Position numbers and translations under genes: made by a program. From Lachnobacterium bovis DSM 14045 (lineage in GTDB: Bacteria; Bacillota; Clostridia; Lachnospirales; Lachnospiraceae), in the NCBI RefSeq assembly GCF_900107245.1, contig NZ_FNPG01000023.1, positions 1-55,593 on the forward strand: 55,593 nt of DNA. The letters are read 5' to 3'. Of this stretch, positions 16,278 to 23,497 are shown one piece after another (position 1 is the stretch's first letter; the number at the start of each line of letters is the position of its first letter). The notes under the pieces are model-generated. The model worked only from the letters and a program-made list of their open reading frames with translations, had not been told where the DNA came from and made no database searches.

Positions 16278-16438
16278 TTGTAATAAATTTGGAGATGTGG
16301 TAATATACTAATATAGAGATAACTAGATGTATTCTGGTTGAAAGGCACTTGCGGTAACGCAGGTGTTTTTTAATATTAGCTCATCTGCCATGTGTAGAAG
16401 GAGTTCCTGAAGACGCTATGCTTGTGCATGGCTTTTTT
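16278..16438 (+). ncRNA. Candidate small structured RNA behind the Abi gene
   Basis: A promoter-like pair TTGTAA (16278-16283) and TAATAT (16301-16306) has a 17-base spacer. It is followed by two terminator-grade hairpins. The first (16346-16371) has an 8-bp stem CACTTGCG/CGCAGGTG, a GTAA tetraloop and six T. The second (16387-16438) pairs GCCATG with CATGGC and ends in TTTTTT. No ORF lies between. This could be an independent RNA of roughly 60 or 125 bases, possibly the antitoxin RNA of the Abi_2 toxin. It could also be only a double terminator. Confidence 0.45.
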
Positions 16439-16457
16439 GCTTTATATAGTAAATTAA

Positions 16458-16868
16458 TCGGCGAATGTATCAACCAACGCCAGAGCTAATTATAATGATC
16501 TAGGCAAGGGAATCATCGCTAATACAATATATTTGGAGCGATTTTTCGAAAATCTTCTGATGGGGTATCAGAATGAATTGAAGAATAGATTTGTTCATGT
16601 GGATTATAGGGAACAAGGTGCAATTCAAAGTGCCAATGTGCCAAGCTCAAAGAGCCAAAAGGGCACTTTGAAAATGTCGCTTGAGGAAATAGCAATAATA
16701 AAGGTTTTACATGAAGAACCTTAACCAACTCAAAAGAGAATAGCGGAGCTTACGGGAAAATCCGAGAGAACTATTAAAAGACGAACAGTTGAGATGCAGG
16801 AAAAAGGACTGATCCGCAGAGAGAACGGTAATCGTAACGACAGATGGGAGGTACTGATAAAACCGTGA
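16458..16868 (+). pseudogene. Fic-family protein, C-terminal remnant with internal stop
   Basis: The frame reads NARANYNDLGKGIIANTIYLERFFENLL, matching the end of the Fic domain of the intact protein at 53893-54969 (ALVRANYNSIKNGIYETTEFLEMFLRNLL), and then a winged HTH (QKRIAELTGKSERTIKRR). The whole catalytic part is missing and TAA at 16722-16724 breaks the frame before the HTH. The linker holds a long inverted repeat (16624-16672). Its terminal stop overlaps the next gene start as TGATG. Confidence 0.75.
16624..16672. repeat. Inverted repeat inside the broken fic gene
   Basis: Perfect 11-base arms TTCAAAGTGCC (16624-16634) and GGCACTTTGAA (16662-16672) surround 27 bases. The repeat lies at the Fic-HTH linker, the same relative place as the GGGTCA/TGACCC repeat of the intact fic gene. 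Confidence 0.7.
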
Positions 16869-17659
16869 TGGATTCTTATGTTGATGAAAGAGACTACAAG
16901 CTTTTAGAAGCAGACAAATACATTTTCTTTGTTCTTAGGCGAATTATGGGCGGAGAATGTAAGCTGCTGCTGTCTGACCATGAGCGGATGATCCTTTGCT
17001 TTACGGGACATCCGTTCCCGGTTTGGATATGGACAGCAGATGATGCATCAGAAGAAGAAATGGAAAAGGCATATCAGCTAGCCAAAGAAAAAAAGTTACT
17101 CACCGGAGAATATCATTTTAACATTAAGTATTCTCTTGCAGAGTATTTCATAATACGAGCGGCGGAAGATGGATTAGAGTTGAAAATCTCCACAAATATG
17201 TTTGCATATGATTGTCTTAACCCTGTCAAACCGAAAACAGAGGCAGAGGGAGAGATTTACCATTGTGAGATGAAAGACTTAGAAGAGGTAGTAGAGTTTC
17301 TGGCAGTGTTCCACGATGAAATTGGCATTGATCAAAAGGATAATAATGGTTACAGGAAAGATGCAGAATTTTTTATCAATACAGGGAATATGTATCTTTG
17401 GAAGGATGAAAAGGGGCGGAGCGTAGCAAGCTGTAAGTATGCGCCAGCCGTAGATATGGCATCGATAAACCTTGTGTTCACACGCCCCGAGTATCGCAGA
17501 AAACATTATGCGGAAAACCTTGTTTATCAGGTTACGATGAAAGTGAAGGAAGCAGGATATGTACCGATGCTTTATACCGATGCTGATTATACGGCTTCAA
17601 ATGCCTGTTATGAGAAGATAGGCTATGTCCTTCGTGGCAAGTTGTGTACGATTGGTTAA
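16868..17659 (+). CDS. GNAT N-acetyltransferase, two-part
   Basis: A 263-residue protein whose ATG overlaps the stop of the fic remnant (TGATG), which supports this start; a GGGAGG lies 16 bases upstream. The C-terminal about 130 residues are a GNAT domain with the acetyl-CoA loop region INLVFTRPEYRRKHYAENLVYQVT and the late motif ASNACYEKIGYVLRG. The N-terminal about 125 residues look like an accessory GNAT-like domain with no catalytic motif. Such proteins acetylate small amines or peptides; the substrate is unknown. It seems intact although its upstream partner is broken. Confidence 0.8.
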   Translation: MDSYVDERDYKLLEADKYIFFVLRRIMGGECKLLLSDHERMILCFTGHPFPVWIWTADDASEEEMEKAYQLAKEKKLLTGEYHFNIKYSLAEYFIIRAAEDGLELKISTNMFAYDCLNPVKPKTEAEGEIYHCEMKDLEEVVEFLAVFHDEIGIDQKDNNGYRKDAEFFINTGNMYLWKDEKGRSVASCKYAPAVDMASINLVFTRPEYRRKHYAENLVYQVTMKVKEAGYVPMLYTDADYTASNACYEKIGYVLRGKLCTIG

Positions 17660-17701
17660 TCTAACTCGCAGTGAATTCGATTTAAATTCCGCGTAGATTA
17701 T

Positions 17702-18068
17702 GACGCTGAAGCTGGTGGTAAGGTGTTGCTCAACTAAGCGTACGTCGAGACGGTAGTTCTTCTGTCCAAACAAAAGCCAGATGATCATATTGAGATAGAG
17801 ATTAATCTGGATGAGATTGATGCTACAAGTGCTGAGTAGAAGGCTACATACAAGGAAATTGAGGAATGGGTGCAGGAGCACTATGGATTTCATGTGACAA
17901 ATCTGAATATAGCTCAGGTGAAGCAAAGCATGGGATTATAGAAAGAGAAAATTATAATAAGCCAAAATCTGGGGATAGCAGACAACCGGGATGTCCGGAG
18001 GAAAAAGTTAAGGTGATAGAGGATGCTTTGAGGCATTTTCAGATGGTACCCATTTTGCAATTCTCGTA
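17702..18068 (+). pseudogene. RlmD/TrmA-type rRNA methyltransferase, C-terminal relic
   Basis: Fragments of the C-terminal region found on clostridial 23S rRNA uracil methyltransferases are readable: YVETVVLLSK, ATYKEIEEWVQEHYG, NIAQVKQ, then GIIERENYNKPKS and QPGCPEEK. Two in-frame stops (after VLLN and after TSAE) and one frameshift near 17924 destroy the gene. The methylase core is absent. Similar tails occur repeatedly in Lachnospiraceae accessory DNA. The relic runs directly into a GNAT fragment. Confidence 0.65.
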
Positions 18069-18347
18069 ATGGCAGATGGTGAATTTATAGGCGCAGGTGG
18101 TGTTAGTTTTTATAATGTTATGCCGACCTATCATAATACCAGTGGCAAGAAAGCTTACATTATGAATATGTATACAGATCCGAGCTATAGACGACAAGGG
18201 ATTGCTTATAAAACCTTGGATACGCTTGTTAATGTTTCAAAAGAACGTGGAGTATATCAAATATCATTGGAGGCAACAGATATGGGGCGGCCTTTATATG
18301 AGAAATATGGTTTTGTAAAAATGGAATCAGAAATGAAATTAATTTAG
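18039..18347 (+). pseudogene. GNAT acetyltransferase lacking its N-terminus
   Basis: The C-terminal about 100 residues of a GNAT are intact: DGTHFAILVMADGEFIGAGG, IMNMYTDPSYRRQGIAYKTL (the acetyl-CoA binding motif A) and GRPLYEKYGFVKME. The first about 60 residues are missing because the frame fuses at about 18040 to the out-of-frame RlmD relic. An ATG at 18069 could start a 92-residue fragment, but it lacks a ribosome site and half of the fold. Confidence 0.7.
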
Positions 18348-18356
18348 GAGGCAGCG

Positions 18357-18761
18357 TTGGATATCAAATATACAGATAAACATGATTTTAATAAAAATGA
18401 ACTGGAAGAATTATTTTTGTCGGTTAATTGGTCTTCAGGTCACTATCCAGAAAAACTATGCGTTGCAATGAAAAATTTCAACACAGTTTTTTCTGCCTAC
18501 GATGGGGACAAATTAGTCGGAATGGTTTGTGCCATGGATGATGGAATAATGAATGCATATGTCCATTATTTGTTAGTTAATCCAGAATATCACAATCAGA
18601 TGATTGGCAGAACACTAATCAATAAGATTAAAGATAAGTATCAGGATTATCTTAGAATAGCTGTAATTGCTTATGACAATGAAATGCATTTTTACCAGAA
18701 CTGTGGTTTTGAAAAGAGCAATGATGCATCGCCAATGTTTATAACATCTTTATGGACATAA
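18357..18761 (+). CDS. GNAT N-acetyltransferase (small)
   Basis: A 134-residue complete GNAT protein starting at TTG 18357, with GGAGGC just upstream. Visible motifs are LVGMVCAMDDGIMNAYVHYLLVNPEYHNQMIGRTLI (motif A; the usual Gly-x-Gly loop is replaced by Met-Ile-Gly) and HFYQNCGF. It follows the truncated GNAT by nine bases. The function is probably acetylation of a small substrate; no specificity can be inferred. Confidence 0.8.
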   Translation: MDIKYTDKHDFNKNELEELFLSVNWSSGHYPEKLCVAMKNFNTVFSAYDGDKLVGMVCAMDDGIMNAYVHYLLVNPEYHNQMIGRTLINKIKDKYQDYLRIAVIAYDNEMHFYQNCGFEKSNDASPMFITSLWT

Positions 18762-18864
18762 AAATGCGGTAAATACGCGCTAAAGAGGATGGATTGGTTA
18801 AAAAACATTGAATTATAGCTAAATGTATCATGGTTACTATAGATAAGATTTGGAGGGATATCAA

Positions 18865-19389
18865 GTGAAGCTTATTGTAATAGACATACAAAAAGGGATT
18901 ACGGACGAAAGATTATATGATTTTGCTGGCTTCTTAAAGAATGTGACCAGTATCATTGATGCTGCAAGGAAGAATAGCATTGAGGTTATTTATGTTCAAC
19001 ACGATGATGGTCCGGGGACAGGATTTTCCATTGGTGATGTTGATTTTGAGATAGCTGACCAAGTTGCTCCAGAAGCAGGTGAGAAAATTTTTGTAAAAGA
19101 GATTAACAGTTGTTTTGGAAATAAAGAGCTTACCACGTATCTTGATAAACAGAAAGACAAGGTACTTATGATTGTGGGACTTCAGACTAACTTTTGTATT
19201 GATGCCTCTGTGAAATCAGCATTTGAAAGAGGATACAGAGTAATCATTCCAAAGGGAACAAACTCTACGTTTGATAATGATTACATGGATGGCGAAACGA
19301 CTTATAAATATTACAATGAAATGATGTGGCCAAAGAGATTTGCTGACTGTATTTCTTTGGATGATGCAATTAAAATGATGGAGGAATAG
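18865..19389 (+). CDS. Isochorismatase-family cysteine hydrolase
   Basis: A 174-residue protein. The GTG at 18865 is chosen because GGAGGG ends eight bases before it; the TTG upstream overlaps that site. The family triad is visible: Asp7 in VIDIQKG, a Lys in EKIFVKEINSCF and the nucleophile Cys in LQTNFCIDASVKSAF (around residue 113). Members hydrolyse amides such as nicotinamide or release carbamoyl groups. No nearby gene reveals the substrate. Confidence 0.87.
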   Translation: MKLIVIDIQKGITDERLYDFAGFLKNVTSIIDAARKNSIEVIYVQHDDGPGTGFSIGDVDFEIADQVAPEAGEKIFVKEINSCFGNKELTTYLDKQKDKVLMIVGLQTNFCIDASVKSAFERGYRVIIPKGTNSTFDNDYMDGETTYKYYNEMMWPKRFADCISLDDAIKMMEE

Positions 19390-19393
19390 CTTG

Positions 19394-19942
19394 ATGAGAA
19401 CAAAACATGTTGTTGTACTTCCATATGATAAAAAATGGAAGCAGGACTTTATTGATATAAAAAATGAGATTCAGCAGGCGCTAGAAGGCCTTGCTATTTC
19501 TATCGAACATGTCGGCAGCACTTCAGTGGAAGGATTGGCGGCTAAGCCAATAATAGATATTGATGTTGTTGTGAAAAAAGAGAAGATTAATGATGTTGTA
19601 TTAGCTTTGAATAGTATTGGATATATTCATGAAGGGAATCTTGGAATACCTGGGAGAGAAGCTTTCACATATGAGGGCAAAGCGCATTTACAGCAACATC
19701 ATTTATATGTGTGCCCAGAGGACTCATTGGAATTGAAGAGACATTTAGCATTCAGGGATTATCTCAGAATGCATCCTGAAGTTGTGAATGAATACGGAAA
19801 AGTAAAGACAGAAGCAGCAAAACTCTATCCGGAAGATATTGATAAATATATTGAATATAAAACACCGCTGATAGAAAAAATATACTCGGTTATTGTATTT
19901 CGCACAGAGGGCAATTATATATGTGAACATAAGCATAGTTGA
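19394..19942 (+). CDS. GrpB-family (UPF0157) nucleotidyltransferase-like protein
   Basis: A 182-residue protein with the family signature HVGSTSVEGLAAKPIIDIDVVV (split here by its GST-type nucleotidyltransferase core), then a conserved histidine-rich strand (LQQHHLYVC) and HLAFRDYLRMHPE. The ATG at 19394 lies nine bases after GGAGG. Some relatives are dephospho-CoA kinase-associated or aminoglycoside nucleotidyltransferase-like, but most are uncharacterised. It follows the hydrolase closely and is probably cotranscribed. Confidence 0.85.
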   Translation: MRTKHVVVLPYDKKWKQDFIDIKNEIQQALEGLAISIEHVGSTSVEGLAAKPIIDIDVVVKKEKINDVVLALNSIGYIHEGNLGIPGREAFTYEGKAHLQQHHLYVCPEDSLELKRHLAFRDYLRMHPEVVNEYGKVKTEAAKLYPEDIDKYIEYKTPLIEKIYSVIVFRTEGNYICEHKHS

Positions 19943-19964
19943 TTAGGATAAGAAATTTTTGAGA

Positions 19965-19990
19965 AGAGTCGAGAGATCGGCTCTTTTTTT
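19965..19990 (+). terminator. Intrinsic terminator
   Basis: The stem AGAGTCG/CGGCTCT with a 6-base loop, followed by seven T, ends the hydrolase-GrpB transcript. Confidence 0.85.
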
Positions 19991-20011
19991 GAAAAAAAAT
20001 TATTTTTTAAC

Positions 20012-20042
20012 TTGACTATAACGTAACGTAATAGATTACAAT
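20012..20042 (+). promoter_or_regulatory. MerR-type promoter with 19-bp spacer and operator
   Basis: TTGACT (20012-20017) and TACAAT (20037-20042) are separated by exactly 19 bases, the over-long spacer typical of promoters twisted open by MerR activators. The perfect dyad GTAAT-AG-ATTAC (20028-20039) lies in the spacer and reaches into the -10. The adjacent MerR protein is the obvious ligand, giving autoregulation. Confidence 0.85.
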
Positions 20043-20070
20043 GTAATCAAACGTTAAGGAGATGATAGTC

Positions 20071-20799
20071 ATGAAGACAGTAAATGAAGTAAGTAAGCTG
20101 ACAGGAGTGAGTAGACGCACTTTGCAGTATTATGACAAAATAGGGCTCTTGCGGCCGACAGAGTATACGGAGTCAGGGTACAGGCTGTATGACGATGCAG
20201 CGCTAGAAAGATTGCAGCAGATTTTATTGTTTAGAGAGCTGGAGTTTCCGCTTAAAGATATCAAGGATATCGTAACCAGATCTGATTTTGACAAGAAAAA
20301 GGCACTTGATCAGCAGATGGAACTTCTTGAATTAAAGAAGGAACACATAGAGAATCTGATCAATATGTGCCGGGGTTTAAAAATGAGAGGAGTGAAGAAT
20401 TTGGAGTTTAAAGCATTTGATACAAGGAAGATTGAGGAGTATTCCCAGAAGGCCAAGGAGCAGTGGAAATCCACACCGGAGTATAAGGAATATGAAGAAA
20501 AGAGTAAGAGTAGGACGAAGGCTGATGAAAAGGAGATTATGAAAGATCTCATGAAGGTCTTTGAAGAGTTCGGGACAATGAAAGAGAAGAACCCTGCTTC
20601 ACAAGAGGTGCAGGACCAGGTAAAGAAATTGCAGAACTTTATAACGGATTATTTTTATAATTGTACCGATGAAACCCTCTTCGGTCTTGGCAAAATGTAT
20701 GCCGGTGGCGGTGAGTTCACAGAGAACATTGACAAGATGGGTGGAACTGGAACAGCTGAATTTACCTATCAGGCAATCAAGATTTATTGCAACCGATAA
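20071..20799 (+). CDS. MerR-family regulator with TipAS-type effector domain
   Basis: A 242-residue protein; the ATG at 20071 has AAGGAG upstream, while an ATG at 20062 touches that site. Residues 1-70 are a MerR winged helix (VNEVSKLTGVSRRTLQYYDKIGLLRP). A coiled-coil follows (about 75-110), then a helical domain of the TipAS type ending FTYQAIKIYCNR; in TipA this domain binds thiopeptide antibiotics. Its 19-bp-spacer promoter indicates self-activation. No obvious resistance or efflux gene is cotranscribed, so it may act in trans. Confidence 0.88.
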   Translation: MKTVNEVSKLTGVSRRTLQYYDKIGLLRPTEYTESGYRLYDDAALERLQQILLFRELEFPLKDIKDIVTRSDFDKKKALDQQMELLELKKEHIENLINMCRGLKMRGVKNLEFKAFDTRKIEEYSQKAKEQWKSTPEYKEYEEKSKSRTKADEKEIMKDLMKVFEEFGTMKEKNPASQEVQDQVKKLQNFITDYFYNCTDETLFGLGKMYAGGGEFTENIDKMGGTGTAEFTYQAIKIYCNR

Positions 20800-20861
20800 T
20801 CCGATTGTTTTAATTATCATTAATATGATAGCTCCATCAATGTATATATTTAGGTCATTTA

Positions 20862-20889
20862 TTGACACACAAAAAAATATGATTATACT
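20862..20889 (+). promoter_or_regulatory. Promoter of the first paralogous GNAT gene
   Basis: TTGACA (20862-20867) and TATACT (20884-20889) with a 16-base spacer. An imperfect AGAATTA...TAATTCT inverted repeat follows in the leader. Confidence 0.6.
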
Positions 20890-20989
20890 TATAAATAAAA
20901 AAAATATGAGTGCAAAAAGAGGTGAATTATAGAATTATATATTCTACAATAATTCTAGTACACCTTTATAATATACGGAGGAATTTGTT

Positions 20990-21541
20990 ATGGAATTAGT
21001 AAGAGTGCAGGATTCAAATTATCGAAAAACATATGAGCTTTATATGTCTTTTTCGGAAAATGAAAACGGGTATATGAATAATGTTTACGGTTATAGTTAT
21101 GAACAGTTTCTTGAATGGATTGAAAAAAAGAGAAAATGGTCAATGGGGAAAGAGTTGCCGGAAGGATTTGTTCCAGATACTACATATGTGCTCGTTGACA
21201 AAGGAGTTTACGTCGGAGTTTTTAATTTAAGGCATTGTCTGAATGATTTTTTAAGAGAGGGGCCTGGTCATATAGGTTATTGTATTTCAAAGGAATATCG
21301 TGGAAAAGGATATGCAACTAAAGGACTTGAGCTTACTCTTACAAAAGCAAGACAAATGTGCATTCATGAAATATATATGAGCGTAAATAAGGATAATCCG
21401 GCAAGCCTTCGTGTACAGATAAAAAATGGAGCATACATTCATCATGAAAATGATAAAGAGTATTTTACAAGGATAAACGAGATTGAGAAAGAAGAAGTTA
21501 ATAAGGCGACAGATGAAGCTATTGGAGTGGCCAAAAACTGA
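20990..21541 (+). CDS. GNAT N-acetyltransferase, paralogue 1
   Basis: A 183-residue GNAT protein with GGAGGA upstream. Motif A is HIGYCISKEYRGKGYATKGLELTL, and NKDNPASLRVQIKNGAYIHHE is the late motif. It is very close in sequence to the protein at 28273-28776, about three quarters identical by eye. The two copies bracket the GABA operon. This copy has a longer lysine/glutamate-rich tail. Its motifs resemble Firmicute GNATs annotated as acting on antibiotics or amino groups, but no substrate is evident. Confidence 0.85.
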   Translation: MELVRVQDSNYRKTYELYMSFSENENGYMNNVYGYSYEQFLEWIEKKRKWSMGKELPEGFVPDTTYVLVDKGVYVGVFNLRHCLNDFLREGPGHIGYCISKEYRGKGYATKGLELTLTKARQMCIHEIYMSVNKDNPASLRVQIKNGAYIHHENDKEYFTRINEIEKEEVNKATDEAIGVAKN

Positions 21542-21563
21542 ACATGGGGAGGATACATTGACT

Positions 21564-22052
21564 ATGAAAAAAGAAATATATAAAAAAATTGCTGATTTGC
21601 TGGAAATTCCAGAGGATAAGCAGTGGTTTTTAGAAGAACCCGTTAGATATTATAAAGAGAATTTAGAGACAGAGTGGGATATAATTGATGATGAATTTTA
21701 CGAGGACGAAGATAGTGTTATCTGGTTCTGTATAGTATATGAGATGATTGGGGAAAACAAGGCTTGGGAATTAGACTGGAAGGAAGAATTAGGAGAGTTT
21801 ATGTATGCTTTAGAACAAATTCTTCCAGACGGATTAGAGGTTGAGGTTGAATCATTAAATGAGGATGATAGTATTCCTGATTGGGCAGAGTCTATCAACT
21901 CGGTGTGGACAAAATTTGGTTACGTGCTTGCTTGCTTTGACATAGATAGTGATAGTTACGTAATCTTTGTATGTAAAAAGGGCACTTTCGAACAGCTTCA
22001 GTTCGAAGCAAATAAAGTAGATAAAAGGATTGATTTAACACAGAATTTATAG
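21564..22052 (+). CDS. Acidic protein of unknown function
   Basis: A 162-residue soluble acidic protein starting at 21564, with GGGGAGG 11 bases upstream. It opens with a short helix (KIADLLEIPEDKQWFLEEPVRYYKE) and ends with the hydrophobic strand VLACFDIDSDSYVIFVCKK. This arrangement recalls DUF6630-type hypothetical proteins, but I am not sure. It lies between a GNAT and the PucR regulator. No catalytic motif is visible. Confidence 0.7.
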   Translation: MKKEIYKKIADLLEIPEDKQWFLEEPVRYYKENLETEWDIIDDEFYEDEDSVIWFCIVYEMIGENKAWELDWKEELGEFMYALEQILPDGLEVEVESLNEDDSIPDWAESINSVWTKFGYVLACFDIDSDSYVIFVCKKGTFEQLQFEANKVDKRIDLTQNL

Positions 22053-22094
22053 TGTGGAAAAAATATTTGTGGGAAAACTTGGTGGTGAGAAAAA

Positions 22095-23303
22095 GTGAAT
22101 TGTAAAGATATGATGAATTTAAAAAAATTGAATAATGTTTTAAGTCTAAAAGCTGGAGAAAAAGGATTAAATCATGTTATACGATGGATTTATTTTGCAG
22201 ATTGTCTAGAGTGTGTGCAGAGAGAATATAAGATAACCAATTACATACACGGTGGAGAATTTGTGATTTTGACAAATAGAAGTGTGACAGATAATAATAC
22301 AAAGCTCATGACTTTAGTTAGTACCATGCAGGAAAATGATATTGCAGCGTTAGGAATTAATGAAGGGCAGATTTCAGACGAGTTGATTGAATATTGTAAT
22401 AATAATAATCTTCCATTATTCGAATTACCAGAGGAGTTTCCACTGATTGATCTCTCCCAGATTTTGTGTCAAGAGTTGGTAAAAGAAGAAAGTAATAGAA
22501 GTTCTATGGAACAGCTTTTTTCATCAATTTTAAATTCGGAGTATATTAATAAAGATAATATTTTGTCGCAAGCTAAGTCGTTAAATGTTTGTATGACAGG
22601 AAAATTATCTATTGTTGAGATAGCTTTTAAAAAAAATGAAAACAGCACAAATGATGAAAGCATGCTTGATTTAGGTCAAAAAATAAAAAGAATTATAAAT
22701 ATGGAGTTGTCTTCTTTTGAAAAAATATTGATTTTACCCCAAATGGATAGTGTTTTATTACTATATCCGATTGAAAAAATAGGCGAAAAAAAAACAAAAA
22801 AAATATTGTTACGTATTTTAGATATAATAGAAAAGAATTTTCAAGTGATTGTTGAAATAGGAGTTGGAAATGAAACAGAGTATTTAGAAGATATAAAAAT
22901 AAGTCGAAAAGAAGCAGCGGCTGCAATTAGAATTGCAAGGCAATCTAAAAACTCAAGTAATCATATACATTTTTATAAAGATCAGGGTGTGTATACTTTG
23001 ATTTCAAGTGTTACAGATGTAAGATTATTGGATCAATTTGTTGAAAACCATATTGGAGCATTGATTCGTGCTGATGAATTAAATGAAAGTAATTTATGTG
23101 AGACTTTAGAAAATTATATACATCATAATTGCAATGTTAAAGAAACTGCTGCGGATATGTACATTCATAGAAACACAATGAATTATCGTTTGAAAAAGAT
23201 TCATGAAGTTTTAGGCTATGATTTCGATACAGTTGAAAATTGTATTTCGATAAAACTTGCATTCATAATTCGAGATTACAGAAAATGGCGAAAATTAAGT
23301 TAG
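22095..23303 (+). CDS. PucR-family transcriptional regulator of GABA genes
   Basis: A 402-residue protein starting at GTG 22095. It has the PucR layout: an N-terminal PucR sensor domain (about 1-120, with HVIRWIYFADCLE and GGEFVILTN), a degenerate GGDEF-like middle (about 160-290) and a C-terminal HTH_30 domain (CNVKETAADMYIHRNTMNYRLKKIHEVLG). Related proteins (PucR, GabR-like regulators of Bacillus and clostridia) activate purine, amino acid or GABA catabolism. It lies immediately before the gabT operon. The palindromes at 23325-23355 are probable binding sites. Confidence 0.88.
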   Translation: MNCKDMMNLKKLNNVLSLKAGEKGLNHVIRWIYFADCLECVQREYKITNYIHGGEFVILTNRSVTDNNTKLMTLVSTMQENDIAALGINEGQISDELIEYCNNNNLPLFELPEEFPLIDLSQILCQELVKEESNRSSMEQLFSSILNSEYINKDNILSQAKSLNVCMTGKLSIVEIAFKKNENSTNDESMLDLGQKIKRIINMELSSFEKILILPQMDSVLLLYPIEKIGEKKTKKILLRILDIIEKNFQVIVEIGVGNETEYLEDIKISRKEAAAAIRIARQSKNSSNHIHFYKDQGVYTLISSVTDVRLLDQFVENHIGALIRADELNESNLCETLENYIHHNCNVKETAADMYIHRNTMNYRLKKIHEVLGYDFDTVENCISIKLAFIIRDYRKWRKLS

Positions 23304-23324
23304 ACCATTGTAATTATAAAAAAG

Positions 23325-23392
23325 CGAATATTCGAACGATTGTGCACCGTGCACAACAAATATAGTTGATGTAATACATTGTATGATATAAT
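23325..23392 (+). promoter_or_regulatory. gabT operon promoter with two palindromes
   Basis: A perfect dyad TGTGCAC-C-GTGCACA (23341-23355) and a smaller palindrome CGAATATTCG (23325-23334) lie just upstream of TTGATG (23366-23371) and the extended -10 TGATATAAT (TATAAT 23387-23392; 15-base spacer). A weak -35 with an upstream dyad is the usual layout of an activator-dependent promoter. PucR is the likely activator. Confidence 0.7.
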
Positions 23393-23440
23393 ATAGATGG
23401 GTATAATGCAATTAAATAAAAGAAACGAAATGAAAAAGGC

Positions 23441-23477
23441 AAAGACGTCAGATAACTTTATCTGCGTCTTTTTTTTT
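23441..23477 (+). terminator. Intrinsic terminator in the gabT leader (possible attenuator)
   Basis: AAAGACG-TC-AGATAA pairs with TTATCT-G-CGTCTTT around a tiny loop and is followed by nine T. It lies after the operon promoter and before gabT. It must therefore be leaky, read through under control, or bypassed by a second promoter. A 32-codon leader frame (starts MQLNKRNEMKK) runs through it from 23408. Confidence 0.75.
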
Positions 23478-23497
23478 ACTAGTAGGAGGTTAGTATT

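Noticed and set aside
16844-16867. ATG 16844 as start of the GNAT gene
   Set aside because: It lies within the GGGAGG ribosome site and inside the fic remnant; ATG 16868 overlaps the remnant stop as expected for coupling.
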